Positions 45,153-58,146 of a stretch of DNA of 64,000 bases are shown here, piece after piece. The notes under the pieces are model-generated. The model did not search any database. It had not been told where the DNA came from and was given only the letters and a program-made list of their open reading frames with translations. The translations under genes and the position numbers were made by a program. The DNA comes from Alphaproteobacteria bacterium (GTDB taxonomy: Bacteria; Pseudomonadota; Alphaproteobacteria; Caedimonadales; UBA1908). The stretch's first letter is position 1; each line of letters starts with the position of its first letter. The stretch covers positions 164,296 through 228,295 of the forward strand of contig JACESU010000003.1 in assembly GCA_013911655.1 (NCBI GenBank). Reading direction: 5' to 3'.

Positions 45153-47234
45153 TTAAAAGAATTTGGATACTGTTGCGAGCAAGAGAAGCGCCACAATGTT
45201 AATAATTTTAATCATGGGGTTTACGGCAGGTCCCGCTGTATCCTTATAAGGGTCTCCCACCGTGTCTCCCGTGATGGATGCTTTGTGGGCGTCTGATCCT
45301 TTACCTCCAAAGTTCCCATCTTCGATATACTTCTTGGCATTGTCCCAAGCGCCGCCACCAGAGGTCATGGAGATCGCGACAAAAAGCCCCGTGACGATGG
45401 TTCCAAGCAGCATGGCGCCGAGGGTTGTAAAAGCGGCCTCTGCCCCTGCCACAAAACGGATAAGTGCCCAGCAAAGGATGGGAGCCAAGACCGGAAGCAA
45501 AGACGGAATAATCATTTCCTTGATGGCAGAACGCGTCAAAAGATCAACGGCCCTTGTATAGTCAGGCTTGTCTTTGCCTGTCATGATGCCTGTCAGTTCT
45601 TTGAATTGACGTCTGACTTCGACAACGACAGCGCCGCCTGCACGACCCACGGCCATCATCCCCATGGCGCCAAAGAGGTACGGCAAAAGTCCACCCAAAA
45701 AGAGGCCAATGACCACATAAGGATCTTGTAGCTCGAAGGTGACGTGAAGATTAGGAAAGTAATGGTGCAGGTCGTGGGTGTAGGCCGCAAAAAGCACAAG
45801 GGCTGCAAGCGCCGCTGAGCCAATGGCATATCCCTTAGTCACAGCCTTTGTTGTGTTACCCACAGCGTCAAGGGCATCGGTCACCTCACGCACAGACGCG
45901 GGAAGTTCGGACATCTCGGCGATACCGCCTGCGTTATCGGTGATGGGACCATAAGCGTCAAGGGCCACAATCACGCCGGCTAACGATAACATCGAGGTGG
46001 CTGCCAAGGAAACCCCCATAATGCCAGCAAGATCAAAAGCTGCCCAAATACCAAGGCAGATAATGATCACGGGAAGAGCGCAGGCCTCCATGGAGATTGC
46101 AAGGCCTTGGATGATGTTGGTCGCATGCCCCGTGACCGAGGCTGCCGCCACACTTTTGACGGGTCTGAACTTTGTCGAGGTGTAGTATTCTGTTGCCACA
46201 ACCATGAGGCCCGTGACCGCAAAGCCCACAGCCACACACGCAATCAGCGTATGACTAGAAAGGATATAGCCAGAGATATCAAAGGTCATCCCTTCTGGTA
46301 CCAGGTGTTTTGTCACGCCGTAAATCAGCGCAAAAGAGGCAACACCCGAGGCAACAAGCCCTTTATAAAGCGCCTTCATGACGTCTTTACTACTGCCAAG
46401 CTTGACAAAGAAGGTCCCGATAACTGACCCAATAATACACACAGCGCCCACAGCCAAGGGATACATCATGAGGGTATCACGGGCAACACCTGTGGCGAAA
46501 ATAGAAGCAAGTAGCATGGTTGCCACCAACGTCACCACATAGGTTTCAAAAAGGTCAGCGGCCATCCCGGCGCAGTCACCTACGTTATCGCCCACGTTGT
46601 CGGCAATAACAGCAGGGTTGCGAGGGTCGTCTTCTGGAATGCCGGCTTCGATCTTACCCACAAGGTCCGCGCCCACGTCGGCACCTTTTGTGAAAATACC
46701 GCCACCTAGGCGCGCAAAAATGGAAATAAGGGAGGCACCAAAACCAAGAGAGATAAGAGCTTCAAGCATCACGCGTTCTTCAATGCCTTGACGATGAAGG
46801 TAGAAGTAATAGAGGGCAACCCCAAGAAGGCCAAGCCCGACTACCAAAAGACCTGTGATGGCACCGCCCTTAAAGGCGATATCTAGGGCCTCGGCCATGC
46901 CGGTTCTCGCGGCCTCTGCGGTGCGCACGTTGGCGCGAACTGACACGGTCATACCGATATAACCTGTGAGACCCGACAAAACGGCGCCAATAAGAAAGCC
47001 AACGGTGGCATAGCCACCGAGTAAGAAGAACAGAAGCGCTGCCACCAAAATCCCTACAAGGGTGATGGTTTTGTATTGACGGTCGAGATAGGCCTTAGCG
47101 CCTTCTTGAATGGCAGCCGCGATTTCTTTCATGCGCTCGTTACCATCGGGCGCCTTAAGCACTTGGTTGGACGCCACAAACCCATAGATAAGGGCCAGAA
47201 GCGCGCAGCCAATAATGAGAGTATATTCAATCAT
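45153..47234 (-). CDS. hppA: Membrane-bound proton-translocating pyrophosphatase, K+-independent type
   Basis: HppA couples hydrolysis of inorganic pyrophosphate to proton pumping across the inner membrane. The 693-residue, ~16-helix protein has the pyrophosphate-site segments [20 protein letters not shown] and [19 protein letters not shown], and the C-terminal counterpart [19 protein letters not shown]. The Lys and Thr in [15 protein letters not shown] occupy the positions that distinguish K+-independent enzymes (K+-dependent ones have Ala there). AGAGGAC precedes the ATG. Such enzymes save ATP in energy-limited bacteria. Confidence 0.97.
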   Translation of the reverse strand: MIEYTLIIGCALLALIYGFVASNQVLKAPDGNERMKEIAAAIQEGAKAYLDRQYKTITLVGILVAALLFFLLGGYATVGFLIGAVLSGLTGYIGMTVSVRANVRTAEAARTGMAEALDIAFKGGAITGLLVVGLGLLGVALYYFYLHRQGIEERVMLEALISLGFGASLISIFARLGGGIFTKGADVGADLVGKIEAGIPEDDPRNPAVIADNVGDNVGDCAGMAADLFETYVVTLVATMLLASIFATGVARDTLMMYPLAVGAVCIIGSVIGTFFVKLGSSKDVMKALYKGLVASGVASFALIYGVTKHLVPEGMTFDISGYILSSHTLIACVAVGFAVTGLMVVATEYYTSTKFRPVKSVAAASVTGHATNIIQGLAISMEACALPVIIICLGIWAAFDLAGIMGVSLAATSMLSLAGVIVALDAYGPITDNAGGIAEMSELPASVREVTDALDAVGNTTKAVTKGYAIGSAALAALVLFAAYTHDLHHYFPNLHVTFELQDPYVVIGLFLGGLLPYLFGAMGMMAVGRAGGAVVVEVRRQFKELTGIMTGKDKPDYTRAVDLLTRSAIKEMIIPSLLPVLAPILCWALIRFVAGAEAAFTTLGAMLLGTIVTGLFVAISMTSGGGAWDNAKKYIEDGNFGGKGSDAHKASITGDTVGDPYKDTAGPAVNPMIKIINIVALLLLATVSKFF

Positions 47235-47609
47235 GTTTGTCCTCTTTTGTTTAAGCCTGGCCCTGCCGTGTTAGAAAAGAGTCTCCGTAAGGCATATTGG
47301 GACCTTTCTTCAGTTTCAGAGGCTGCCAGATCATTAACAGGTATGCAACAATTTAATTAAAAGTTATCAAATTGATAATAATTTGGAAATAAAAGAGAAA
47401 ACGGATGTTCTTGCCGGTATAAACCCTATCTCGTTAAGGGGAGGGCGCTCACTTTTTCTGAGAGAGTGCTTTTTATGCAACAAGAAATATTGCCATATAG
47501 TCTTTGATTCTTAAGGCGATAGCAAATAAAGAGGCTTTAGAAAAAAAGAATTTCCTTTATAGTGAGGGATGTGTACGTAAAAGGATCGGTAAAACAAAGG
47601 AGCCATCCC
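47235..47609. other. Intergenic region between hppA and the EamA transporter gene
   Basis: This 375-base AT-rich stretch separates two divergent genes. A GCGCTC/GAGTGC hairpin (47445-47469, one G-T pair) followed by TTTTTAT could be a weak plus-strand terminator, which would imply a short transcript upstream of it. I find no convincing coding sequence or known riboswitch. AAAGGAGCC at 47596-47604 is the ribosome-binding site of the transporter gene. Confidence 0.35.
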
Positions 47610-48542
47610 ATGACCTCACACCATCAAGACCACGCCCTAAAAGGGGCTCTTTATATGATACTTTCTATGTTGACGTTTTGTGTGGTGAATGTGGTCGTTA
47701 AAGACACGGCCGGGCATTATCCTATTTTGCAGCTTGTTTTCTTTCGAAATGTTTTTGCGCTGCTGCCGTGTTACCTGATCTTGCGTAGTGCGGGCGGGGT
47801 CAATCTTTTAAGGACAACGCAAGTGCCATCCCACGTGTTATGTGGAACCTTGGGCGTGTTAGCTCTTTTCTGCTTGTTTACGTCGTTTGGGGAACTACCT
47901 TTGGCCGATGCGACTGTCTACTGTTACACATCTATTTTCTTTGTGACTCTATTTTCCATTCTGATTTTGAAGGAAAAGGTCAGTCTTCCCATTTGGGGCG
48001 CTATTTTAGTGGGTTTTGGAGGCGTTGTTTATATGGCAAAGCCTTCGGGCGACGTGTTTCAACCGGGCATTTTCTACAGCCTGACGTTTTCCTGCATTGA
48101 TGCCTTTGTGTTGGTAAGTGCAAGGCGCCTTACGAAAAAAGATCATCCAGCAGCGGTTGTGTTCTATTTTTCTCTTGTGGCAACTATGGTCAGCGCTTGT
48201 TTTCTGCCCTTTGGATTTTGGAAGACGCCGTCTATGCAAGATTTCGCCAAGCTTGCGTTCCTCGGACTTGGTGGGGGGCTTGGTCAATTCCTGTTGGCAA
48301 GGGCCTGCACACACGCACCCGCCGTGGTGGTCGCACCCTTAACCTATACATCCTTGGTCTGGAGCGTGCTTTTTGGCTGGCTTTTCTGGTCCGATTTTCC
48401 CGCACCCCATCTGTGGGTTGGTTGTGCTGTTGTCATGAGCTGTGGCCTATTTATTATCATGCGCGAGCATGCTCAGCAAAAAAAAGCGACCTCTTTGTCT
48501 GATCAGGAAGCCGCTGACCCTTTTTCCCGTAGGGCGGCCTAG
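47610..48542 (+). CDS. EamA/DMT-superfamily transporter
   Basis: A 310-residue drug/metabolite-type transporter with about ten membrane helices in two EamA repeats. The first begins ALKGALYMILSMLTFCVVNV and contains VFFRNVFALLPCYL; the second begins near PGIFYSLTFSCIDAFVLV and contains PLTYTSLVWSVLFGWLFWSD. The ATG at 47610 has AAAGGAGCC upstream; an in-frame upstream start does not. The substrate is unknown. Four bases overlap the convergent PBP gene. Confidence 0.88.
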   Translation: MTSHHQDHALKGALYMILSMLTFCVVNVVVKDTAGHYPILQLVFFRNVFALLPCYLILRSAGGVNLLRTTQVPSHVLCGTLGVLALFCLFTSFGELPLADATVYCYTSIFFVTLFSILILKEKVSLPIWGAILVGFGGVVYMAKPSGDVFQPGIFYSLTFSCIDAFVLVSARRLTKKDHPAAVVFYFSLVATMVSACFLPFGFWKTPSMQDFAKLAFLGLGGGLGQFLLARACTHAPAVVVAPLTYTSLVWSVLFGWLFWSDFPAPHLWVGCAVVMSCGLFIIMREHAQQKKATSLSDQEAADPFSRRAA

Positions 48543-50401
48543 AAATCTCGGACGGGCACGCCCTGGTGGATGGCCTCCATATAAGCCTTCCACAAAAGGC
48601 CAGGATATTTACCCCCCGTCACGTCTTTGGTGGGCGTGCTGTTATCGTTACCCATCCATACGCCCGTAATGATGTCGGGGGTCAGTCCCACAAACCAGGC
48701 GTCCCTATGATCTTGGCTGGTCCCTGATTTGCCGGCGCACGGCCTTGAAAGCGCGGCGCGCTTGCCCGTTCCGTAAGACATGACTGCTTTTAAAAGATCG
48801 AGGCACCCCTTGGCGCCGCGCTCGCTAATCACTCGGTTGTTCGTTTTGTGGGTGCGGGTAAAAAGAGCCGTACCCGTATGGGCGTCTTTTATTTCAAGCA
48901 CGCCGTAGGGCCACACGCTATAACCCTTGTTGGAGAAAGTTGCGTACGCGCCGATGAGCTCGAGAAGAGAGGCCTCACCCGAGCCTAAGGACAGGGTCAG
49001 GTCATGGGGTTGGGGGCTTGTGAGGCCGAGGCGCTGGGCCGTATCGTGAAGGGCGGGGATGCCCATTTGCCGTGCAAGACGTACGGCGCACGCATTGACG
49101 GAATACGCAAAACTGTCCTGAAGGGAAAGCTCGCCGCGTGCGCGCCATAGATAGTTTTTGGGCTGCCACTTCCCAATGCGAACGGGTTCATCGGAAATCA
49201 TGGTTTGGGGGGTCATGCCAGATTCAAGGGCGCTTAGGTACACAAAAATCTTAAAAGTTGATCCCATTTGCCGTTTGGCTTGATAGGCCCGGTTGAACTG
49301 GCTTTTGCCGTAATCGATGCCGCCAATCATGGCGCGCACGGCCCCGGACGGCGTCATGGATACCATAGCAAGCTGAGAAAAACCGGCTTCTTTGGCATGG
49401 TCTTGGTAACTTTGGCGGGCATGTGTTTCAGCCTCACGCTGAAGTCTTGGATCTAGGGTTGTTTGCACCACAAGATCTCGGTCAAGGGGGCCCACGAGTG
49501 TTGGCAAAAGATCAAACACCCAGTCCGCAAAATACCGCCCAAAATAAGCTTCTTTTTTGGTGATCCCAAGGGGCGTTTTCATCATAAGGGCCAAGTCTTT
49601 TTGGTCTTTCGTGATGAACTCTGCCTGTACCATGGTGTCAAGAACGGTGGTCGCGCGCGCATCACACAGCTCTGGCGAGGAGGTGGGGGCGTATTTAGAG
49701 GGTGCTTTTAAAAGACCCGCAAGCACGGCGGCCTCATACAGGGTCAGATCCTTGGCATGCTTGCCAAAGTATTTAAGGGCCGCACTATCGATGCCATATA
49801 CACCCGCCCCTAGGTAAGCGCGGTTCAGATAAAGGCACAGGATTTGATCCTTGGAAAAGCGCCGCTCGAGAGAGAAGGCAAGGATCAGCTCTTGTATCTT
49901 GCGGCGTAGAGATTTGTCTTGGTAGGTATAAAGTCCTTCTTGCATTAGAAAGTCTTTGGCAAGCTGTTGGGTGAGCGAGCTTCCCCCTTGCACCACGCGG
50001 CCTGCCTGGTGGTTTGCCCAAAGGGCGCGGGCAAGGCCCAACACATCAAGGCCAAAATGGTGATAAAAACGTCGATCTTCAATGGCAATGACAGCCTCGG
50101 GGACGTAAGTGGGCACGTCCTTGAGGGAAATGAACTTTCCATAAAGGTCGCCGTAAGTCGCAAGAAGCGAGCCGTCTTTGGCCAGAAGCGTAATCCCGGG
50201 CTTTCTAGAGGAGCGCTCTAAATGGTCAAGGCTTGGCAGGTCATAACCAAACCAAGCAACGCCAATGGCACCCACAACAAGTCCCCACACCCCAAGGTTA
50301 AGGAAAACAAGCATGAGCTTGCCAAAAAGGCCTCGCTTCTTTTGAGGCGGTTTCGTCTTTGTTTGTTTTTTTGGGGAGGATTTTTGAGAGGTGCGTGTCA
50401 T
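48539..50401 (-). CDS. Class A penicillin-binding protein (transglycosylase/transpeptidase)
   Basis: A bifunctional cell-wall synthase of 620 residues. After a cytoplasmic basic tail and a membrane anchor (about 28-50), the glycosyltransferase-51 domain contains IAIEDRRFYHHFGLD and QGGSSLTQQLAKDF followed by FSLERRFSKDQIL. The transpeptidase has SxxK in MGSTFKIF, SVN in YSVNACAVRLA and KSGTS in CAGKSGTSQDHRDAWF. It is shorter than PBP1a and has no OB-fold insert. It overlaps idi upstream by four bases (ATGA), so it is part of the gyrB-idi-PBP run. Confidence 0.93.
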   Translation of the reverse strand: MTRTSQKSSPKKQTKTKPPQKKRGLFGKLMLVFLNLGVWGLVVGAIGVAWFGYDLPSLDHLERSSRKPGITLLAKDGSLLATYGDLYGKFISLKDVPTYVPEAVIAIEDRRFYHHFGLDVLGLARALWANHQAGRVVQGGSSLTQQLAKDFLMQEGLYTYQDKSLRRKIQELILAFSLERRFSKDQILCLYLNRAYLGAGVYGIDSAALKYFGKHAKDLTLYEAAVLAGLLKAPSKYAPTSSPELCDARATTVLDTMVQAEFITKDQKDLALMMKTPLGITKKEAYFGRYFADWVFDLLPTLVGPLDRDLVVQTTLDPRLQREAETHARQSYQDHAKEAGFSQLAMVSMTPSGAVRAMIGGIDYGKSQFNRAYQAKRQMGSTFKIFVYLSALESGMTPQTMISDEPVRIGKWQPKNYLWRARGELSLQDSFAYSVNACAVRLARQMGIPALHDTAQRLGLTSPQPHDLTLSLGSGEASLLELIGAYATFSNKGYSVWPYGVLEIKDAHTGTALFTRTHKTNNRVISERGAKGCLDLLKAVMSYGTGKRAALSRPCAGKSGTSQDHRDAWFVGLTPDIITGVWMGNDNSTPTKDVTGGKYPGLLWKAYMEAIHQGVPVRDF

Positions 50402-50970
50402 GGAAAGAGTGCTTCAGGAAGATTTTTGAATACCCGGTCGTAGTATTTCAATAGGTACAACCGAAACCATCTGGCATAAAGATGCGGGTTTTTGCGCGCG
50501 TCTTGGCGAATATCCTCGGGCGCGCACCAGGCTGTTTCCAGAATTTCTTGGGGATTGGGATTAATAAAGGTGCTTTCTGGTATAAAGCCTTCAAATAAAT
50601 GTGTGAATTCTCGTTCATAAAGGGTAGGCGTCAGGGTCAGAGCATAACGCACATGGCCTCTTGGTTGAAGGCGCACGTCAAGGCACAGCTCTTCTTTGAC
50701 GCGCCTTACGGCGGCGTCCTTATTTGCCTCGTCTACATAGGGATGGCCGCAGCACGTATTGGCCCAAAGACCCGGCGAGTGATATTTTCCAAGGGCGCGG
50801 CGTTGAATAAGAAGTTGGCCTTTTTCATTATATAGAAAAACAGAAAACGCCCGGTGCAAGAATCCTTTTTGGTGGACATATAATTTTTCAGCCGCGCCAA
50901 TAGGCCGGTCGTTTTCATCCACCAGCACCACATCGATATGCTCTGAAACAGGCAAAGAAGAAGAGATCAT
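50398..50970 (-). CDS. idi: Isopentenyl-diphosphate delta-isomerase, type 1
   Basis: Idi interconverts isopentenyl and dimethylallyl diphosphate. The 190-residue Nudix-fold protein has the catalytic Cys74 in GLWANTCCGHPYVDE, the Nudix-like RRVKEELCLDV and a catalytic-type Glu in YEREFTHLFEG. It overlaps the upstream exported-protein gene and the downstream PBP gene by four bases each. It supplies substrate for the IspA enzyme at 25493-26395. Confidence 0.94.
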   Translation of the reverse strand: MISSSLPVSEHIDVVLVDENDRPIGAAEKLYVHQKGFLHRAFSVFLYNEKGQLLIQRRALGKYHSPGLWANTCCGHPYVDEANKDAAVRRVKEELCLDVRLQPRGHVRYALTLTPTLYEREFTHLFEGFIPESTFINPNPQEILETAWCAPEDIRQDARKNPHLYARWFRLYLLKYYDRVFKNLPEALFP

Positions 50971-51407
50971 CGGTTGCGTCTCCGGCTTTTATTGACATTT
51001 TGTGTATCAATTGAGGTACTGAATCCTACACCGATATCAAGAGAAGGAGCGGGCGTTTTGGGTGTCGAACGGATGGCGGCACCTGCCATGGTTTCACGGG
51101 ACGGCTCCCAGGGTTTTTCACGGTGACGTTTAGGGCCTGTGGCTGCGTCCCACTGATCATTGGGGTCCCATGATTTCTTAAAAGTGAGGGCGTCATGGGT
51201 GGTGGTACCGTTGGAAGTTTTTGTGGCAGGAGGGCGCAAAGAAGGGGGAAGCCAGGGCTTATTGTCAGGACTTGCCAAATGCTTTTGATCGATGTCCAAG
51301 GAAAGTGGACGCTTGTAGGGTTTTATTTTAGGAGGGGGTGCCTTAGCCCACATCGTTCCTGATGGGCAAATGAATAGCACTGCTAAGACTAGACAAATAA
51401 AACGCAT
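50967..51407 (-). CDS. Exported hypothetical protein, paralogue of the next gene
   Basis: A 146-residue protein with a signal peptide (about 1-22, LVLAVLFICPSGTMWA then KA) and a Pro/Lys-rich mature part. I recognise no family. It shares two short motifs with the adjacent 51417-51776 protein: KRPLSLDID (there KKPLSLSYE) and ETMAGAAIRS (there DTMAGTAARS), so the two are a diverged tandem pair. The C-terminus is very basic (NKSRRRNR). The start is nine bases after the end of the neighbour. Confidence 0.7.
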   Translation of the reverse strand: MRFICLVLAVLFICPSGTMWAKAPPPKIKPYKRPLSLDIDQKHLASPDNKPWLPPSLRPPATKTSNGTTTHDALTFKKSWDPNDQWDAATGPKRHREKPWEPSRETMAGAAIRSTPKTPAPSLDIGVGFSTSIDTQNVNKSRRRNR

Positions 51408-51416
51408 TCTTTTTCC

Positions 51417-54228
<2,812 letters not shown>

Positions 54229-54249
54229 CTAACATCTAAGTACGTTCCT

Positions 54250-55428
54250 TTATAGCGGGGTTAGCCCCCCTTTTTCTAGATGAAAATGTTGCATTCGCCC
54301 TTTAACGGCAGAAAAAGCGTCCCGGTCTGTGCCGGTCATCCATGTTTGCATCCCAAGATACAGAATTTCTTCTAAAAGGGCTTCACGCCGGACAGGATCA
54401 AGATGGGCCACTACTTCGTCTAAAAGCAGAAGAGGAACCCCTTCCCTTGTTTGGCTTCGAAGCCGTGCCGTTGCCATAATTAGGGATAAAAGAAGCGCCT
54501 TTTGCTCGCCCGTCGAAGATTGGGCCGCGGGCATTTGTTTCTCATTGTAAAAAACCACAAGGTCTGTTTTGTGGGGCCCCAAAGTCGTGCGGCCTGATTC
54601 CTGATCAACAGAGCGGTTCTGGCGCAGTCGTTCTTGAAAGAGTCCTTCGACGTCTAAAGCTTTGTGGGTTTTGAGGTGTAGTTCAAGAAAACCATCCACC
54701 TCTAGATGCGGCAGGGGGAGATATCCGAGCGCATCATGCTTGATGCGATTCAGGCGCTCGATGAAAAAAAGTCTCGCGGCCGCAAGGGCAACCCCTACTT
54801 GGGCAGCTTTTTCTTCAAGGGTGTCAAGCCAAGGGGTATTTGCTGTGCGGGTTTTAAGAAGGCGCAGACGTTCGCGGATCAAGTAATCATATTTTGCCAC
54901 GTGGCTTGCGTGGCTTGCGTCAAATAAATAGACAAGGCGGTCGAGGAAACGACGCCTTGAGGACGCGGCCTCGACAAAAAGTCGGTCCATGGCAGGGGTC
55001 AGCCAAAGGATACCCAGGATGCGTGTAAGGTCGCTTTGGGAAAGAGGCGTTCTGCCGTCCATTTGAATGAGGCGCCGCTCTTTGCCTTCACGTAGGTCAA
55101 GGCCAGTCCCAAGGGAGAGGGGCGTGAGACCGTCTTCGCTGACATGCAAAAACGCAGACCATAGGGACGAGGTCGGTGCATCTGTGCGCCGGGTAAGATC
55201 CGAGAGCTTTGCTTGGCGAAGGCCCGTACCCGGGGAAAAGAGAGAAAGCGCCTCAAGGATATTGGTTTTCCCTGCGCCGTTTTCCCCGGTGAGGACCACA
55301 CACGAGGGATCGCAGGTAAAGTGAAGGGTGTCATAGGATCGGTAGTGGGTCAAAACAAGGCGCGTGACGCCTGCGTTTTCAAGTTGCCCAGATGGGGCGC
55401 GGTGTGCGGTGGCCCCCTCTGGCATCAT
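54250..55428 (-). CDS. recF: DNA replication and repair protein RecF
   Basis: RecF is an SMC-like ATPase that acts with RecO/RecR at gapped DNA. The Walker A is GENGAGKTNILEALSLF and the Walker B/signature region STGEQKALLLSLI with LLLLDEVVAHLD. The N-terminus includes RLVLTHYRSYDTLHF. The 392-residue length is normal. There are two adjacent ATGs at the start. It lies between dnaN and gyrB as in many bacteria, and recO is also in this window. Confidence 0.95.
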   Translation of the reverse strand: MMPEGATAHRAPSGQLENAGVTRLVLTHYRSYDTLHFTCDPSCVVLTGENGAGKTNILEALSLFSPGTGLRQAKLSDLTRRTDAPTSSLWSAFLHVSEDGLTPLSLGTGLDLREGKERRLIQMDGRTPLSQSDLTRILGILWLTPAMDRLFVEAASSRRRFLDRLVYLFDASHASHVAKYDYLIRERLRLLKTRTANTPWLDTLEEKAAQVGVALAAARLFFIERLNRIKHDALGYLPLPHLEVDGFLELHLKTHKALDVEGLFQERLRQNRSVDQESGRTTLGPHKTDLVVFYNEKQMPAAQSSTGEQKALLLSLIMATARLRSQTREGVPLLLLDEVVAHLDPVRREALLEEILYLGMQTWMTGTDRDAFSAVKGRMQHFHLEKGGLTPL

Positions 55429-55443
55429 GGTGAAGGTCTCCGA

Positions 55444-56556
55444 TTACACGCGAAGGGGCATCAGCACATAAAGGGTGCGTTCATCCTTGCTGTCACGAAT
55501 AAGCGTGGCGGATAAAGAGTCGGAGAACTCAAAAAGCATCTCGCCGTCACCGGTTTGGCGGGCCACATCCATGAGGTAGGACACATTAAAGCCAACCTCG
55601 AGGGGGGCACCCGTGTACTCGACTTCCATCTCTTCATCGGCAGCACCTGTGTCGCGGCCTGAGGCAAAGAGGGTCAGCTTGTCTTGTTGCAAGGACAACC
55701 GTACGCCGCGGTTTTTTTCCTCACAAAGAATGGCGACGCGATCAAGGGCGCGTAGGAACGGTGTGGCGTCAATGGCAAGCTTGTGTTGGTTTTCTTGAGG
55801 GATCGCGGCCTTGTAATCAGGAAAGGCGCCGTCCACAAGACGAGAGATCAACTGCACGTCATCAAAACGGCAGGCAATTTGCGTATCGGAAAGAGAGATC
55901 TCGATATCGGCGCTCGCGTCAGACAAAAGCTTTTGAAGCTCGGCGACGGTCTTGCGGGATAGAATAATACCAGGGGTGTCACGTCCTTCCGCGCCCACAG
56001 GGGTCGAGGAGTGGGCAAGACGGTGGGTGTCCGTTGCTGCCGCGTTTAAGGCGCCAGCCTCTGTATCAAAGGACAGATAAATTCCGTTAAGCGTGTAGTG
56101 TGCCTCATCTGTGGACATGGCAAAACGCGTGCGTTCTAAAAGGCGCTGTAACTGCTTTGCGGGCAGTGTCATTTTGTGGGGGAGTTCCGTTACGCTGACA
56201 CGGGGAAATTCGTCAGCCGGCAGGCATGAAAGCTCAAATTTCGAGCGACCCGCTTCGATGAATAGACGTCCTTTTTCGCCATCAAAACGCAGCAAGATTT
56301 GGGCACCTTCTGGCAGCTTACGCACGATGTCATAAAGGGTCGAAGCTGGCACAGTCACGCGTCCACCTGCGTGGATTTCTGCTGGAATCTTTTCGATAAC
56401 CGCAAGCTCGAGGTCCGTGGCCGTGATCATGAGGCTGTCCTCTCCTGTCTCGAGAAGGACATGGGAAAGGATGGGTACAGTTGTGCGTTTTTCCACCACA
56501 CCCTGGGCATGGGAAAGGGCCTTTAAAAAGTCGGCGTGTTCAAGAATAAGATTCAT
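55444..56556 (-). CDS. dnaN: DNA polymerase III beta sliding clamp
   Basis: DnaN is the beta clamp that tethers polymerases to DNA. The 370-residue protein has the three-domain repeat; recognisable parts include LKALSHAQGVVEKRTTVPIL, LETGEDSLMITATDLELAV, the middle LNGIYLSF with ATDTHRLAH, and the C-terminal ERTLYVLMPLRV. GGGGGA precedes the ATG. It sits between dnaA and recF. Confidence 0.97.
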   Translation of the reverse strand: MNLILEHADFLKALSHAQGVVEKRTTVPILSHVLLETGEDSLMITATDLELAVIEKIPAEIHAGGRVTVPASTLYDIVRKLPEGAQILLRFDGEKGRLFIEAGRSKFELSCLPADEFPRVSVTELPHKMTLPAKQLQRLLERTRFAMSTDEAHYTLNGIYLSFDTEAGALNAAATDTHRLAHSSTPVGAEGRDTPGIILSRKTVAELQKLLSDASADIEISLSDTQIACRFDDVQLISRLVDGAFPDYKAAIPQENQHKLAIDATPFLRALDRVAILCEEKNRGVRLSLQQDKLTLFASGRDTGAADEEMEVEYTGAPLEVGFNVSYLMDVARQTGDGEMLFEFSDSLSATLIRDSKDERTLYVLMPLRV

Positions 56557-56586
56557 AGTCGGTCCCCCGTGAGTAAAAAACTGTCC

Positions 56587-58014
56587 CTAGCAGGTTTGCA
56601 ACATCCGCTGCAAAAGATCAAGGTCTTCGGCAAGGGATCTGTCGGCTCCCTTCAGGGATTCGACTTTCTTAATGGCATGCATAACCGTTGTGTGATCACG
56701 GCCGCCAAATTTGCGTCCGATCTCAGGTAGAGATAAAGGTGTTAAGGTCTTGGCTAAGTACATGGCAATCTGACGGGGTCTTGCAAGAGATCGGAGGCGT
56801 TTGGCCGAGTGCATGTCCGACAGACGAATATTATAGTGCTCGGCGACCTTCTTTTGGATTTCTTCGATGGAAATGCGCCTGTCGCTGGCGCGCAGCAAGT
56901 CCCGCAGCACTTCTTGAACAGAATCGATAGTGATTTCCCGGCCCACCAGCATGGTGTGCGCCACGATGCGGTTCAGGGCGCCTTCAAGCTCACGCACGTT
57001 AGAAGTGATTTTGTGGGCTAAAAACTCAAGAACCTTTTCAGGGATGTGCACATCCAGGGATGACGATTTTGATTGCAAGATCCCCAGGCGCAATTCGTAA
57101 GTTGTGGGATGAATGTCAGCCACAAGCCCCCATCCCAGGCGCGAGCGCATGCGTTCTTCAAGGCCTTCAAGGTCAGAAGGGGATTTGTCAGCTGAGATAA
57201 TCACTTGGTGGTTTTGGTCCACAAGCGCGTTGAAGGTGTGAAAGAACTCTTCTTGGGTCGAGTCTTTGCCGCCAATAAACTGAAAGTCGTCAATCATAAG
57301 GACGTCGACTGAGCGGAACTTTTCTTTAAAGGCAACTGTATCGCGGAAACGCAGCGCCTTGATGAATTGATACATAAATTTTTCGGCAGACAAGTACACG
57401 ACCTTGCGTTTGGAGTGGCGTGACTGAATGTGCCACGCAATGGCGTGCATCAAGTGGGTTTTACCAAGACCCACGCCTCCATAAAGGAAAAGCGGGTTAA
57501 AGGTCACGGATTCGGCTTCGGCGACCCGTCTTGCGGCGGCGTAAGCAAGCTCATTGGACCGACCCACCACGAAATTATCAAAAGTATAGCGGGGATCGAG
57601 GCGTGACCCCACAACCTCTTGCAAGTCCTCATCAAGCTCGAAAGAGGGGGACGTGTCCTGGGGTATGCTTGCCACAGGCTGCGGCTTGGAAGGGGTGGTC
57701 GGGCGCGGGGCATTGTCTACGACAAAGTCAAGGGCAAGGATCCGCGAGTCGTGGGCCTGCAAGAGGGTCAGGATTTTTGCAGCGCACTGATCTTCAACCC
57801 AGTCACGCATAAAGCGAGAAGGGGCAGCTAGCACAAGACGACCCGAAAAAAATTCTTTAAAGAAAAGAGGCTGAAGCCAGCTTTGAAAGGTGATGGCACC
57901 AAAGGTGTCTTCGAGTATCGCATAAACCTGATCCCAGGCATTTTGCGCGATCGCTGTCAGAGTATGAGCCTCTGATTCTGGATCACTTGCAGCAGCGTGA
58001 GATGAAGAAACCAT
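56587..58014 (-). CDS. dnaA: Chromosomal replication initiator DnaA
   Basis: DnaA is the initiator ATPase that unwinds oriC. The 475-residue protein has domain I at the N-terminus, the AAA+ core with YTFDNFVVGRSNELAYAAAR, Walker A GGVGLGKTHLMHAIA, Walker B VLMIDDFQFIGGKDSTQEEF, and the DNA-binding domain IV with RQIAMYLAKTL and GGRDHTTVMHAIKKVE. The ATG at 58014 is preferred; the frame extends to a TTG at 58083, which would add a sequence not typical of DnaA. No DnaA-box cluster is seen beside the gene. Confidence 0.96.
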   Translation of the reverse strand: MVSSSHAAASDPESEAHTLTAIAQNAWDQVYAILEDTFGAITFQSWLQPLFFKEFFSGRLVLAAPSRFMRDWVEDQCAAKILTLLQAHDSRILALDFVVDNAPRPTTPSKPQPVASIPQDTSPSFELDEDLQEVVGSRLDPRYTFDNFVVGRSNELAYAAARRVAEAESVTFNPLFLYGGVGLGKTHLMHAIAWHIQSRHSKRKVVYLSAEKFMYQFIKALRFRDTVAFKEKFRSVDVLMIDDFQFIGGKDSTQEEFFHTFNALVDQNHQVIISADKSPSDLEGLEERMRSRLGWGLVADIHPTTYELRLGILQSKSSSLDVHIPEKVLEFLAHKITSNVRELEGALNRIVAHTMLVGREITIDSVQEVLRDLLRASDRRISIEEIQKKVAEHYNIRLSDMHSAKRLRSLARPRQIAMYLAKTLTPLSLPEIGRKFGGRDHTTVMHAIKKVESLKGADRSLAEDLDLLQRMLQTC

Positions 58015-58040
58015 TCTCGAAATCCATTCGGGTTTAACAC

Positions 58041-58077
58041 AAAAAAAGCCCCTCAGGCCGTTTGTCTTTGCTTTTTT
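58041..58077 (-). terminator. Possible terminator between rpsT and dnaA
   Basis: On the minus strand AAAAAAGC (58077-58070) can pair with GCTTTTTT (58049-58042) around a 20-base loop that itself contains GCC/GGC. The end is T-rich. It lies about 70 bases after the rpsT stop and just before dnaA. The long loop makes it a weak call. Confidence 0.45.
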
Positions 58078-58146
58078 GAGCAAAGTCCAAACAGCACCCG
58101 GGCATTCTAGACGACCATGTAGTCCCCCGCAAGGGGAGAAAAAGAA

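Noticed and set aside
47235-47609. Riboswitch or known small RNA upstream of hppA
   Set aside because: Only a weak hairpin is present and no conserved riboswitch core could be identified by eye.
58015-58146. Chromosomal origin beside dnaA
   Set aside because: No TTATNCACA-type DnaA-box cluster or AT-rich unwinding element is visible next to dnaA here; the origin is likely elsewhere.
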